Part shown: one piece after another, positions 7,173 through 17,021 of the stretch
How the letters are laid out: the number at the start of each line of letters is the position of its first letter
How positions within the stretch are numbered: the first letter of the stretch is position 1
Origin: Sulfurospirillum sp.
GTDB lineage: Bacteria; Campylobacterota; Campylobacteria; Campylobacterales; Arcobacteraceae
Reading direction: 5' to 3'
DNA: 64,000 nucleotides
Assembly: GCA_030491005.1 (NCBI GenBank)
Contig: JAKZMJ010000021.1
Coordinates: 1 to 64,000, forward strand
Notes under the pieces: model-generated
Databases searched by the model: none
Seen by the model: only the letters and a program-made list of their open reading frames with translations
Told to the model about the DNA's origin: nothing
Translations under genes and position numbers: made by a program

Positions 7173-8666
7173 GAGCCACTTGCAAATTCAATCACAATCA
7201 AATATATAATTCTTAATAGTAACTATTTTAAGCTTTAAAAAAATAGTTATTATTTCTAACTTGCATAATTTACAATATATTTACCAAATTTATTAAAAAA
7301 TCACATTTTTTCTCCATTCCTTATGGTTAAATTGTAAAATTCAGTATTTTTATATAAATTTCTATCAATGGTCATGTAATAAGTTTTAAACTTTGATGTA
7401 TACAAATAGATAAAATTCCAAATGCTAAAACGCAAGCTACCTTATTTGCCCCTTGATAGTATATTTTATCACATCCAAAGTCATCTTTTAAGTATTTATT
7501 TACTCGCTCTACCATACTTCTTTGCTTGTAGTGATGTTTATCTGATGCTTGAGTCAAATTTAAATATTCAAATTTTTCTTTTTTCTCTTTTGCTAAAGCT
7601 ATTTTTTCTTTTAGCACTTTAGAGTTTTTAGGATTTATATCTATGATTGGTTTATGATTTAACTCTTCAGAATACTCTGCAATAATATCACTATCATATC
7701 CAGCATCAAGTAAATCATGAAGATACATTACTCTTTTGCTAGTTTCATTTATAAGTGGAGGTGCTACAGAACTATCATGAACATTTGCACCACTATAAAA
7801 TGCAACTACTGGTATATCTCCATCAACAACACTAATATGAAGTTTACCACCTATCCAAACTTCTCTATTACCTTTTGAATTTTGTTTAATACCAACTCCA
7901 CATGATGTTGATACAAGTGATAACATATCATTAGTAGTTTTCATATCTTTTTGAAGTTCAAGAATCTTTGGTTTTATAGCTTCTCTTTTCTCACCTTTTT
8001 TAGGTCTTCCAACCTTATTTTTTGCTTTCTCTTTTTTCTCAACTTTTACAGGTTTTTCCCTAAGTGGTATTTTTGTAGCATCACTTGCATTATACATAAA
8101 TATAGTATCTGACAAATATTCTTCTATGAATTTTTGATGAGTTTTCTCAGCTATTTTCATATCACTAAGTTGTTCAAACACTCTACTAAATTTAGATTCA
8201 CTAGGAATATCTATTTTATATCTCCATCCACATAATACTCGCAATATTCTATCCCTATGCAGTCTATGAATTAAATCTCTTGTTGTTTGTATATTATAAA
8301 CTGATTTAGCAATAAATGCCCTTGCTATTTCTTCTCTATCTTTTGGAGTGTTTGTAATTGTTACAATTGTAACATGCTTTTCTATTTGGGCAAAATCTAA
8401 TATTTTTATTAATTTTTCTTCTTTAGTGCTTAGTGTTCCTAGTTGTTCTTTTATCTCAGGAAATAAACAATTTTCATGGTTTATAATCCTAAGCCACATT
8501 TTTGAAAGATTTGAAGATAATTTTGGTATAATATTTTTCATAAGTTGAATCTCTTTTCTGTTAAATTTTAGGATATAAAATTATAACTTATTTGAAATTT
8601 GATTTCAACTTTTTTTACAAATAAAAACCTAAATTATGAACTTATTTGCTGATTTGCAAGTGGCTC
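7173..8666 (-). mobile_element. 1494-bp IS element, copy 1 (ends GAGCCACTTGC)
   Basis: The inverted ends are GAGCCACTTGCAAATT on the left and GATTTGCAAGTGGCTC on the right. It is flanked by TTTA at 7169-7172 and 8667-8670. The uninterrupted target is preserved in IS4 copy 2 near 10130-10150, which confirms the boundaries and the 4-bp duplication. An identically sized copy lies at 59692-61185. One complete transposase gene fills it. Confidence 0.85.
7372..8541 (-). CDS. DDE transposase of the 1494-bp IS (copy 1)
   Basis: This 389-residue transposase has an RNase-H-like core: HISVVDGDIPVVAFYSGANV (about 232-251), LLDAGYDSDIIAEY (about 273-286) and a C-terminal MVERVNKYLKDDFG (about 341-354) carrying the final acidic residue. 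A Lys-rich linker with a GRPKKG motif sits near 175-185. It is full length and differs from the copy at 59892-61061 at two residues (Ala/Val in the linker, Pro/Leu near 257). I would place it among IS5/IS1182-type DDE enzymes but cannot fix the family. Confidence 0.85.
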   Translation of the reverse strand: MKNIIPKLSSNLSKMWLRIINHENCLFPEIKEQLGTLSTKEEKLIKILDFAQIEKHVTIVTITNTPKDREEIARAFIAKSVYNIQTTRDLIHRLHRDRILRVLCGWRYKIDIPSESKFSRVFEQLSDMKIAEKTHQKFIEEYLSDTIFMYNASDATKIPLREKPVKVEKKEKAKNKVGRPKKGEKREAIKPKILELQKDMKTTNDMLSLVSTSCGVGIKQNSKGNREVWIGGKLHISVVDGDIPVVAFYSGANVHDSSVAPPLINETSKRVMYLHDLLDAGYDSDIIAEYSEELNHKPIIDINPKNSKVLKEKIALAKEKKEKFEYLNLTQASDKHHYKQRSMVERVNKYLKDDFGCDKIYYQGANKVACVLAFGILSICIHQSLKLIT

Positions 8667-8689
8667 TTTAGAATATTATTTTAATTATT

Positions 8690-10270
8690 AACTTAACTTT
8701 CGCACCTAAAACCAAGCAACTTTTGTGTCACATCCTTTAATATATCAAGGATAGTAGTAAAATCATCATTTCTATTTACAATCTCTTCTATTTGTGCTAT
8801 TTCATTGAGTATTAATATAAAGGTTTGCATAGCAATTGCTAAAGTATGAAGCTCACATTCTAAATCTTTAAACAATCCACCTATAGTTTTAGGTTCATGA
8901 CTAATACGATTGATATAACTAACTATATTATATGTAAAAAATGATAGTGTAATTCTAGCAATAAGAGCTTCATATATTCTATTTTCTTCTGTACTAAATC
9001 CAAAGTGTTCACGAAGCTCTTTATAACCTTGTTCTATATCCCATCTTCTTCTATAAGTCTCAATAATTGTTTCGTCTGAGATATCTAAATCTGTTGATAC
9101 AATTGGTATTAATTTATCTGATGTCTTTAAAAATACTATTTTTATTTTACCAGCTTTTTTATGTTCAACTACAACTGAAAAATATTTATATTTAACTTTT
9201 TTGCCATAGGTTCCAAACTTTATATCTTTTAGTTTTTTATATTTATCATAGATACCTGTTAGTGTTTTTCTATCTCCTAAAAAGTTCCATATTTTATTGT
9301 TATTTGCTACTCTTGTAATAACTTTTAATCCTAGTTCATTCATCTCTTTAATGAATGAAGGTTTACTATACCAACTATCAACAAGTAAATAATCAGCATA
9401 TATACCACTATTTACAGCTCTTTTAACCATAGCTATTGCTATTTGTGATTTGCCTTTTAGTGTCTCTAGTCTTCTTATGTGAGCATTACTTCTATAATCT
9501 ACAATATTAGTAAAATTTTCTAGTGCTACTCTTGCATATTTATTTGTAGCAATTTCAAAGTCTAACATCAAGTTAGAGAAACCATCACTATAATTTAAAG
9601 ATACAACATTGATACCTCTAATAGTTCGTTTCTCTTTATTACTCCATAAGTAGTCACTACTACCCTCTATATCTTTACCAACTTTTCCCTCAACTGTATC
9701 ATCAATAATTAAAACTCTTACAGCTTTTTTATCTTGTACTTTATGAAGTAATTTTAGTATCTTTAATGTTGATAAAGATAGTAGTTTTCTCCAGTTGTAG
9801 TTACTATTGCTAAGTAATCTATAGTAAACATCTTTCTTTAAACTATCATCACTTTGATTTGAAAATGTTGATATCTTTTTATTCATAACCAACATATAGA
9901 CAAAATGAATAACTACCATATAAACACTAACACCATCTTTCTTAGTGAATTTACTTTGAGATAAAATTGTTTTTATATTTAGTACTTGCATTGTCTTGAA
10001 AATTGGATTTTTTAGCTTGCCATTTATAATATTAGTTATTTTCTCTTGAATATTCATCAATAAACCTCTTTTTTAATATCCATATTATAGCTAATAAGCA
10101 CTGTATAAAAGCTTCTTTGATACTATTTTATAGCTTATTTTTAGAATATTATTTTAATTATTTACACTTAAAATAATATTGTCAATAGACATGAAAATCT
10201 TGGATTAAGTATTGATAATCTGCTTGTTATTTGATGTTTTATTGATTGTTTTAGGTGCGAAAGTTAAGTT
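8690..10270 (-). mobile_element. IS4-family element copy 2, complete
   Basis: The terminal inverted repeats are identical over about 23 bp: AACTTAACTTTCGCACC at 8690 onward and its complement ending at 10270. The transposase gene is intact. It preserves the uninterrupted promoter-side region (10061-10247) that is split or lost in copy 1. No clear target duplication is visible, because the left flank is copy 1 itself. Confidence 0.8.
8693..10060 (-). CDS. IS4-family transposase (copy 2)
   Basis: This 455-residue protein is near-identical to the product of 5722-7089, with the same DDT, DSWYS and Y-x2-R-x3-E-x6-K motifs. It is full length, starts at ATG 10060, and its stop lies in the terminal repeat. 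Differences from copy 1 are scattered substitutions, so the two copies have diverged slightly since duplication. Confidence 0.9.
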   Translation of the reverse strand: MMNIQEKITNIINGKLKNPIFKTMQVLNIKTILSQSKFTKKDGVSVYMVVIHFVYMLVMNKKISTFSNQSDDSLKKDVYYRLLSNSNYNWRKLLSLSTLKILKLLHKVQDKKAVRVLIIDDTVEGKVGKDIEGSSDYLWSNKEKRTIRGINVVSLNYSDGFSNLMLDFEIATNKYARVALENFTNIVDYRSNAHIRRLETLKGKSQIAIAMVKRAVNSGIYADYLLVDSWYSKPSFIKEMNELGLKVITRVANNNKIWNFLGDRKTLTGIYDKYKKLKDIKFGTYGKKVKYKYFSVVVEHKKAGKIKIVFLKTSDKLIPIVSTDLDISDETIIETYRRRWDIEQGYKELREHFGFSTEENRIYEALIARITLSFFTYNIVSYINRISHEPKTIGGLFKDLECELHTLAIAMQTFILILNEIAQIEEIVNRNDDFTTILDILKDVTQKLLGFRCES

Positions 10271-10318
10271 GATTACTTAATTCCATTTGTAAGCTAGAAA
10301 CTCAAAGTTTAAATTTGA

Positions 10319-10324
10319 TATAAT
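10319..10324 (+). promoter_or_regulatory. Candidate -10 box for the jet operon
   Basis: TATAAT lies 33 bases before the likely TTG start of jetA and about 50 bases after the end of IS4 copy 2. No convincing -35 box is seen, which is usual for sigma-70 promoters in this group. Confidence 0.4.
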
Positions 10325-10356
10325 CACTTATATAACATAAAATTGGGAAATAAAAA

Positions 10357-11799
10357 TTGACATTTGATTATTTAAAACATCTCAAAAATACAAATCAAAC
10401 TATAAAACTTCTCAACAGTGACAATTTTGCATTTATGCTTAGCTTTTTTTATTTTGTTTTTGTGAAAAACAGACACCTAACTCTCAATCATTCTGAATTA
10501 TTATTATATCTTGATGATTATTTATTTGATATAAACAGCTCTTATGATAATTTATTTCCAAAGTCGCCAAAAGAGTATTTAGATGATTTTGCAAATGATA
10601 AAAATGGCTATCTTAGAAAATATCATGGAGATTCTGATGAACCTCTTTATGAACTAACACCCCATACAAATAAGGCTTTAGAATTTGTAGAGTCACTTCA
10701 ACAAAGTGAATTTGTAGCAAGTAGGTCTAAATTTAACATCATATTTGAACTTTTAGAAGATTTAGAGTTTGAAACAAATATGGATGATGAAGAGAGAGTA
10801 AAAAAGCTCCAAGCACAAAAAAAAGATATAGATACTCAGATAAATGCGATAAGAGCAAAGAAAGATTTAAGGTTTGATTCTGCTAGAATAAAAGAGCATT
10901 ATATGCAAATACAAGAGATTGTTAGAAAATTAAAATATGATTTTAGTCAGATGGAGTATAATTTTAGGGACTTAAATAAACTTGCGATGCAAGAGATTAC
11001 CATTAGAGATGATGATAAAAGCAGTGTGCTTGATTCTATATTTGAAATTGAAGATAGTATAAGAGATAGTGATCAAGGTAAAAGCTTTTTTGCTTTTTGG
11101 CAACTTCTAACAGATGCAAAAAAAAGTGATAAACTCACAAAACTACTTAATAATCTTTACGAAATAGATGTAATTAAAGAGATGTATGATGATAGGAAAC
11201 TAGGAGATGTAAAATATACCCTTCTAAAGAGTGGCGAAAAAATCTATCAAGTTTCGGCAAAACTTATAGAACAACTTAGAAGATTTATAGACGATAGAGT
11301 TAGAATAGAAAATAAGAGAGTAATAGAGTTATGTAAAAAGGTAGAAAAATCATCCATAGAGATAAGAGATACTATACCGATGAAAAAAAACTTTTTTTAT
11401 ATGAAAGGGAATAAAATCAAAATCGACTCTATATTTGAAAAATCACTCTATAGCATCAAAAAACCACAAGAGTTCAAAAAAGAGGATGTGGTGCAAGATA
11501 TAGAGATAGATATGGATAGTTTTTATAATCTCTTTTTTGTTGATGAAGAGAGCTTAAAGAGAAATATATCTCAGATGCTATTTACTCAACCTCAATGTAC
11601 ATTAGTAGAACTTTGTAAAAAATTTGAAGTTAAAAAAGGACTAAGTGAGTTAGTAAGTTATATCTCAATTGCAAAAAATTCTGATGAGGCGATAGTAGAT
11701 GAGAGTATAAAAATACAGATAGAAGTACTTGATTTTGATGGAAATAAAAAAATGGTATGCTTACCAAAGATAATTTTTACAAAAGGGATAAAAAAGTGA
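10357..11799 (+). CDS. jetA: Wadjet type I subunit JetA (DUF3375)
   Basis: This 480-residue protein heads a four-gene operon whose other members identify it. JetA is the kleisin-like component that, with JetB and the SMC-like JetC, forms an MksBEF-type complex that extrudes plasmid DNA loops. The N-terminal half (about 1-110) is a winged-helix-like fold, about 140-210 is a charged coiled coil, and about 290-330 is helical. The start is TTG with GGGAAAT upstream; no ATG nearby gives the conserved N-terminus. It overlaps the jetB reading frame region by a few bases. The low sequence conservation of this family means the call leans on context. Confidence 0.8.
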   Translation: MTFDYLKHLKNTNQTIKLLNSDNFAFMLSFFYFVFVKNRHLTLNHSELLLYLDDYLFDINSSYDNLFPKSPKEYLDDFANDKNGYLRKYHGDSDEPLYELTPHTNKALEFVESLQQSEFVASRSKFNIIFELLEDLEFETNMDDEERVKKLQAQKKDIDTQINAIRAKKDLRFDSARIKEHYMQIQEIVRKLKYDFSQMEYNFRDLNKLAMQEITIRDDDKSSVLDSIFEIEDSIRDSDQGKSFFAFWQLLTDAKKSDKLTKLLNNLYEIDVIKEMYDDRKLGDVKYTLLKSGEKIYQVSAKLIEQLRRFIDDRVRIENKRVIELCKKVEKSSIEIRDTIPMKKNFFYMKGNKIKIDSIFEKSLYSIKKPQEFKKEDVVQDIEIDMDSFYNLFFVDEESLKRNISQMLFTQPQCTLVELCKKFEVKKGLSELVSYISIAKNSDEAIVDESIKIQIEVLDFDGNKKMVCLPKIIFTKGIKK

Positions 11800-12362
11800 A
11801 TTTAGATGCAAGAGTAGCCATTATATTACTCACAAAAGGTCTGTTTTATAAAAATGATAACGAAAAAGCATGGGCGCAACTGATTGAAAATAGTTATGGG
11901 GCTATTAAAGATTATTTTGAAGTTATAGGACTTGAGGTTATTTGCGATGAAAATGAGGGCTATGCTTATTTGCAAAATATAGAGTACAAAGAGGAACAAT
12001 TGAGTGTGCCAAAGCTTATAAGAAGTAGAGAACTAAGTTACAAAGTGTCGCTTTTATGTGTGTTGCTTAGAAAAGAGATAGCCGACTTTGATATACAAAA
12101 TGAAAATACAAAAGCAGTAATAACAGCTCAAGAGATAAAAGAAAAAATATTACTGTTTTTACCAAGTAAAACAAATGAGATTAAAATATTCAAAGACATA
12201 GAGAGCAATATAAAAAAAGTAGTAGAGTTAGGATTTTTAAGACCTCTTAAAAATCAAGACGATGTTTATGAGATAAAAAGATCTATAAAAGCTTTTGTAG
12301 ATGCTAAATGGCTAAGTGATTTTAATGATAGGTTGGATGAGTATAAAGAGGTAAAAATATGA
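11796..12362 (+). CDS. jetB: Wadjet type I subunit JetB (DUF4194)
   Basis: This protein is about 188 residues from the GTG at 11796, which has AGGGAT eight bases upstream and overlaps the jetA stop by 4 bases. An upstream ATG at 11757 would add 13 residues but lacks a good ribosome site. It is the MksE/ScpB-like accessory of the condensin complex: two winged-helix-type regions, with a conserved run LLTKGLFYKNDNEKAW near the start. The stop overlaps the jetC ATG (ATGA). It is expected to bind the JetA kleisin. Confidence 0.8.
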   Translation: MNLDARVAIILLTKGLFYKNDNEKAWAQLIENSYGAIKDYFEVIGLEVICDENEGYAYLQNIEYKEEQLSVPKLIRSRELSYKVSLLCVLLRKEIADFDIQNENTKAVITAQEIKEKILLFLPSKTNEIKIFKDIESNIKKVVELGFLRPLKNQDDVYEIKRSIKAFVDAKWLSDFNDRLDEYKEVKI

Positions 12363-15300
12363 AACATATAAATGAAAGATTTGATTTTGCAAGTGATGAT
12401 ACATTAGCAGGTTTTAGGCTCTCCTTTTTTGAACTTTATAATTGGGGAACTTATAATAAATCTGTAGTTACACTATCCCTTGATAAACACAATGGTCTCT
12501 TAACTGGTGATATAGGTTCTGGTAAATCAACAATTGTAGATGCTCTAACTACTCTCCTTGTTCCTCATCAAAAAATTATTTATAATAAAGCTGCTGGAGC
12601 CCAGACTAAAGAGCGTTCTCTTACTTCATATATTTTAGGTGAATACAAAAGTTCAAAAGATGAAAATTTTTCTCAAGCTAAGGCTATAACTCTTAGAGAT
12701 AGCACTAGTACATTTTCTGTACTTCTTGCAAACTTTAAAAATGATGGTTTTGAAGAAGAAGTGAGCATTGCTCAATTTTTTCATATCTCAAACAATCAAG
12801 TGCATAAATTTTTTGTAGTAGCTAAAAACTTGCTAAGTATAAAAAAAGATTTTTTTAACTTTAAAGATATTAGAGATTTAAAAAAAAACCTTCGCAAACT
12901 TCCAAATTTGAATATATATGATAGTTTTAAAGATTATTCAAAAGATTTTAGAAGGTTGATGGGTATAAAAAATGAGCAAGCACTCAACCTTTTTTATCAA
13001 ACAGTTTCATTAAAATCTATAGGAAATTTAACTCAGTTTATACGAACTCATATGTTAGAACCTACTACAATGGATGCAAAGATAGATGAACTTTGTCAAA
13101 ACTTTAGTGAGTTAAATCATATGCACAATTTAGTGCTTCGTGCAAAAAGGCAAATACTGCTTCTCTCTCCCATAGATAAAGAGGGCAAGAAGTATGAACA
13201 AAGTTTGGAGCAAAAAGTATCATTAGAACTTTATAGAGAAAACTTTAGTGCTTACTTTTCTTCTTTTAAAATGGAACTTTTAAAAATTAAACTAAGTGAG
13301 TTAGATATTGAACTAAGTAAAAATATTTCACAAAAAATAAAAGCAGATTCACTGCAAGATGCTTTAACGAAAACTTTGATTGAGCTAAAGATGGAGCTTA
13401 AAGAAAATGGTGGAGATAGGCTAAACTCAATTGACAAAGAGATAGGGCATCATGAAAAAGAGATGATGCAAAAAAAGGCACAAAATTTACTCTATAATGA
13501 TTTAGCTAAAAATTTAGAATTGCCTAGCGTTTCTAACGAGCATAGATTTTTAAATAATCTCCAAGATGCGCAAGGAAATTTTGAAAACATAGAAGAAAAG
13601 TCAGATAAACTTCAAAACGACAAAACGATAGATAGTGTAGCACTTAGAAGATATACAGACAATGCAAAAGAGTTAGAGACTGAACTTGTTTATCTTAAAA
13701 ATAATAAATCAAATATTCCCCATAAAATCTCTAAAATAAGAGATGAGATGATAAATGCCTTAGAATTAGATGAGGATTCCTTGCCTTTTGTAGGGGAACT
13801 AATAGAAGTTCAAGATCTTAAATGGGAGGGAGCAATAGAGAGAATTTTGAATGGTTTTGCTCTTTCTTTACTTGTGGAGAATAAGTACTATGATGAGGTG
13901 AGTGAATATGTTGAAAAAACTAACTTAAAAGGAAAGCTAGTTTATTTAAAAGTAAATAAAGATAAAATCAAAGATACATTTGTAGATATAAGCCCCTCCT
14001 CTGTTTTAAATAAGATAAGTATAAAATCTACATCTACTCTTTTTGAAGTACTTAAAGTGATGCTTGATGATAGATTTAACATACCTTGTGTTGATAATAT
14101 GAATGATTTTAGAAGATTCAAAAAAGCACTTACAATTGAGGGACAGTTTAAAACAAATATTTCAAGACATGAAAAAGATGATAGATTTGATATAAATGAT
14201 AGTAGAAGATGGGTTTTGGGTTGGGATAATGTAGCTAAACTTCAAAAAGTACAAGATGATTATGAAAAAGAGCTTGAAAAAGTAGAGTTTTTAAATACTA
14301 AGATTAAGAACATAGACAAAGAAATAATAGAGATAAAAAGTACAAGAGATGATTTAAGAGATATACTTAATTTTAAATTTTTTGAACAAATTGATTGGTA
14401 CATCTTCTCTAAAAAGATAGATGAACTTCAAAGTGAAAAAAATATACTACAAGAAAGTTCTGATAAAATTGGAGCAATTCAAGATAAAATAAATTATACA
14501 CAAAAAGATATTTTAGTACAAAAAGAAGTTTTGGATAAATTAAGTCAAAAATTTGGAGGTTTAAAAGCAAACATAGAACAAAGAGAACTAGACTTAAATG
14601 AAGCTACTTTAAAAGTACAAAATGCAGATGATTTACAAGAGCTAAAAGAAGAGATTAAGCAGTATGCAAAAGAGATAATTATAGATACTCTTAATTTAAG
14701 CAATATTAAAACAAACGAGTCTAAACTAAGAACATTTACTCAAAGTAAAATAGATTCTTTAGCTGGTATAATTACAAGATGTACACAAAAAATCATAAAA
14801 GATATGAGTGCTTTTGTAAATGAGTTTCAGGCTGATTCTAAAGATTTTGATGCCTCTATAGAATCACTCAATGAATTTAGAGCAAAGCTAAAAGAGTTAA
14901 AAAAAGATGATTTGCCAAAATGGGAGAAGCGGTTTAAAGAGTTGTTTCGTGAAAAAACTATACAAAATATAGTCATAGTCCAAACAGAACTAGAACACCT
15001 AGCAGGTGAGATAAAATCAAAAATACAAAAAATAAATAATTCTTTAAGTGATATAGAATATAACGATGGTACATATATAGAGCTAATGGCTCAAAAATCG
15101 GATAATTTGGAGATTAGAGAGTTTATTCAAAGTTTAAAACTTGCGATATCTGGTTCAATTGGTGATGATAATATTTATGATGAACAGAAATTTTTACAAA
15201 TTAAAGAGATAATAGAGAGATTAAAAGGAAGAGAGAACTTTAGTGATGTTGATAAAAAGTGGAGAAAACTTGTAACAGATGTAAGAAACTGGTTTGATTT

Positions 15301-15709
15301 CTCAGCAATGGAGAGATACCTTAGTGATGGAAGTGACAAAGAGTATTATCCTCACAGTGGTGGAAAATCTGGTGGTCAAAAAGAAAAATTAGCCTATACA
15401 GTTTTAGCTTCATCTTTAGCTTTTCAGTTTGGTTTAGAACATGATAAAGTTCGCTCTCGCTCATTTAGATTTGTAATGATTGATGAAGCATTTGGTAGAG
15501 GAAGTGATGAGAGTAGTAAATATGCTCTACGATTATTTGAAAAGCTAAATCTTCAACTATTGGTAATTACTCCAAAACAAAAGATAAATATTATAGAACC
15601 TTTTGTAAAAAGTGTGCATTTTGTACATAATCAAGATGGGATGAATTCTACTTTATTAAGCATGAGTATTGAAGAATATATAAAAAATAAACGAAATAAT
15701 GAAGGCTAA
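12359..15709 (+). CDS. jetC: Wadjet type I SMC-like ATPase JetC
   Basis: This 1116-residue protein has SMC architecture. Walker A is GDIGSGKST at 50-58. Long coiled coils (about 270-470 and 640-900) flank a hinge-like globular part (about 480-620). The C-terminal head has the signature SGGKSGGQKEKLAY (about 1000) and Walker B RFVMIDEAFGRGSDESS (about 1042), then LLVITP. JetC is the motor that extrudes DNA loops and senses small circular DNA. The gene overlaps jetB by 4 bases and jetD by 11 bases. No motif is missing, so it appears functional. Confidence 0.9.
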   Translation: MKHINERFDFASDDTLAGFRLSFFELYNWGTYNKSVVTLSLDKHNGLLTGDIGSGKSTIVDALTTLLVPHQKIIYNKAAGAQTKERSLTSYILGEYKSSKDENFSQAKAITLRDSTSTFSVLLANFKNDGFEEEVSIAQFFHISNNQVHKFFVVAKNLLSIKKDFFNFKDIRDLKKNLRKLPNLNIYDSFKDYSKDFRRLMGIKNEQALNLFYQTVSLKSIGNLTQFIRTHMLEPTTMDAKIDELCQNFSELNHMHNLVLRAKRQILLLSPIDKEGKKYEQSLEQKVSLELYRENFSAYFSSFKMELLKIKLSELDIELSKNISQKIKADSLQDALTKTLIELKMELKENGGDRLNSIDKEIGHHEKEMMQKKAQNLLYNDLAKNLELPSVSNEHRFLNNLQDAQGNFENIEEKSDKLQNDKTIDSVALRRYTDNAKELETELVYLKNNKSNIPHKISKIRDEMINALELDEDSLPFVGELIEVQDLKWEGAIERILNGFALSLLVENKYYDEVSEYVEKTNLKGKLVYLKVNKDKIKDTFVDISPSSVLNKISIKSTSTLFEVLKVMLDDRFNIPCVDNMNDFRRFKKALTIEGQFKTNISRHEKDDRFDINDSRRWVLGWDNVAKLQKVQDDYEKELEKVEFLNTKIKNIDKEIIEIKSTRDDLRDILNFKFFEQIDWYIFSKKIDELQSEKNILQESSDKIGAIQDKINYTQKDILVQKEVLDKLSQKFGGLKANIEQRELDLNEATLKVQNADDLQELKEEIKQYAKEIIIDTLNLSNIKTNESKLRTFTQSKIDSLAGIITRCTQKIIKDMSAFVNEFQADSKDFDASIESLNEFRAKLKELKKDDLPKWEKRFKELFREKTIQNIVIVQTELEHLAGEIKSKIQKINNSLSDIEYNDGTYIELMAQKSDNLEIREFIQSLKLAISGSIGDDNIYDEQKFLQIKEIIERLKGRENFSDVDKKWRKLVTDVRNWFDFSAMERYLSDGSDKEYYPHSGGKSGGQKEKLAYTVLASSLAFQFGLEHDKVRSRSFRFVMIDEAFGRGSDESSKYALRLFEKLNLQLLVITPKQKINIIEPFVKSVHFVHNQDGMNSTLLSMSIEEYIKNKRNNEG

Positions 15710-16880
15710 AATCTACAATAAAAAAGAGATTTTTGATAAAGTACTCAAAATTTATACAAGTGGTAAATTTTATATAAACTATATAGAAAAATCTGATTTA
15801 TTTCCATTAGAGATAAAACTAAAAAAATTAAAACAAAGTGATTTAAGAGATAATTATAGCACTTTCATAAATGAGTTAAATAGTTTAAAAAAAGAAAATT
15901 TTGAGTTAGAATATAGAGAGTTTAATTTTAAAAGCATAGGTTTCCAAAAACTTCCAATTGCAGTTCATTTTAAAGATGAAAATAGCTTTTTAAATTTTAT
16001 ATCTAAAAGTGAAGAATGTAAGTTGTTTAAGCAAGAGTATAAAAAAGTTATTTTTAGATACCCTGATTTAAAAAAGCTCCTACTTCAAAAACCTTTTTTA
16101 CTTTTAGATTATGCAAAGATATGGGATAAACTTCTTTTAGTATGTGATTTTTTTATAAATAATCCAAGACCAAATATATACACAAGAGAGCTTAGTATAA
16201 TAGGTGTTGATACTAAATTTATACAAAAAAATCAAAAAGTTTTAGATATTCTTTTTTCAGTTTTACTTAGTATTAACAATAAGATAGAAGAGATTAAAAC
16301 TCTTAGTAACTTTGGTTTTGAAAAAAAATATTTTATAAAATACCCCATGCCAATTGTACGATTTAGAATTTTAGATGAAAATCAAAAACTTTTTGGACTT
16401 AGTGATATTTCTGTACCTATAGATGAGTTTAAAAAACTAAACTTTGAGTGTGAAAATATTTTTATAGTTGAAAATAAGATAACGACACTATCATTTCCTC
16501 AAGTTAAAAACTCTATGGTTATTTTTGGAAGTGGATATGGAATTGAGATTTTAAAAGATGTAGAGTGTTTACATTTTAAGAAACTTTTTTATTGGGGTGA
16601 TATAGATAGAGATGGTTTTGCGATACTCTCACAAGTAAGAGCTTATTATGGACATATTCATTCGATTTTTATGGATGAAGAAGTTATAAAGAGATTTTCA
16701 ATATATGCTACTAAAGATACTAATCTTAAAAAAATAAAAAAAATATTGCCTAATTTAAATGAGCAAGAATTAATTATATATGATAGATTAGTAGATGACC
16801 ACTATGCAAAAAACTTTAGGCTAGAGCAAGAAAAAGTACATCTTGATTATATCAAGGAAAAGTTAGAACTATTGTTTTAA
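15699..16880 (+). CDS. jetD: Wadjet type I nuclease JetD (DUF3322 + DUF2220, TOPRIM)
   Basis: This 393-residue protein has an N-terminal DUF3322 part (about 1-190) and a C-terminal DUF2220 TOPRIM-like nuclease with the acidic motif FYWGDIDRDGFAILSQVRAY (about 296-315), preceded by the candidate catalytic Glu in FIVENK (about 253). JetD is the endonuclease that cleaves the plasmid once JetABC stalls on it. The start overlaps jetC by 11 bases. It is complete and closes the operon. No terminator is obvious in 16881-17021. Confidence 0.85.
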   Translation: MKAKIYNKKEIFDKVLKIYTSGKFYINYIEKSDLFPLEIKLKKLKQSDLRDNYSTFINELNSLKKENFELEYREFNFKSIGFQKLPIAVHFKDENSFLNFISKSEECKLFKQEYKKVIFRYPDLKKLLLQKPFLLLDYAKIWDKLLLVCDFFINNPRPNIYTRELSIIGVDTKFIQKNQKVLDILFSVLLSINNKIEEIKTLSNFGFEKKYFIKYPMPIVRFRILDENQKLFGLSDISVPIDEFKKLNFECENIFIVENKITTLSFPQVKNSMVIFGSGYGIEILKDVECLHFKKLFYWGDIDRDGFAILSQVRAYYGHIHSIFMDEEVIKRFSIYATKDTNLKKIKKILPNLNEQELIIYDRLVDDHYAKNFRLEQEKVHLDYIKEKLELLF

Positions 16881-17021
16881 CAATAAGACCTCTCCTAGAT
16901 AACTAAGAAACTTGGAGTAAAATTTACTTTTAAACATATAATATTATTATATTTGTTATTCAATCTAAACTCACTTTTTTTTAGATCTAAATAAATGTTT
17001 TAAAACTGCATTCATAAGTCT

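Larger units (their letters stand above)
5720..8689 (-). mobile_element. IS4-family element copy 1, interrupted and truncated
   Basis: The left end carries the terminal repeat ACTTAACTATCGCACC, one base different from copy 2. The transposase gene is intact. The promoter-side end is split by a 1494-bp IS at 7173-8666 with a 4-bp TTTA duplication, then resumes as GAATATTATTTTAATTA and stops. It abuts the left end of copy 2 at about 8690 and lacks roughly the last 110 bp, including its own right terminal repeat. It is therefore unlikely to transpose by itself. Confidence 0.75.
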
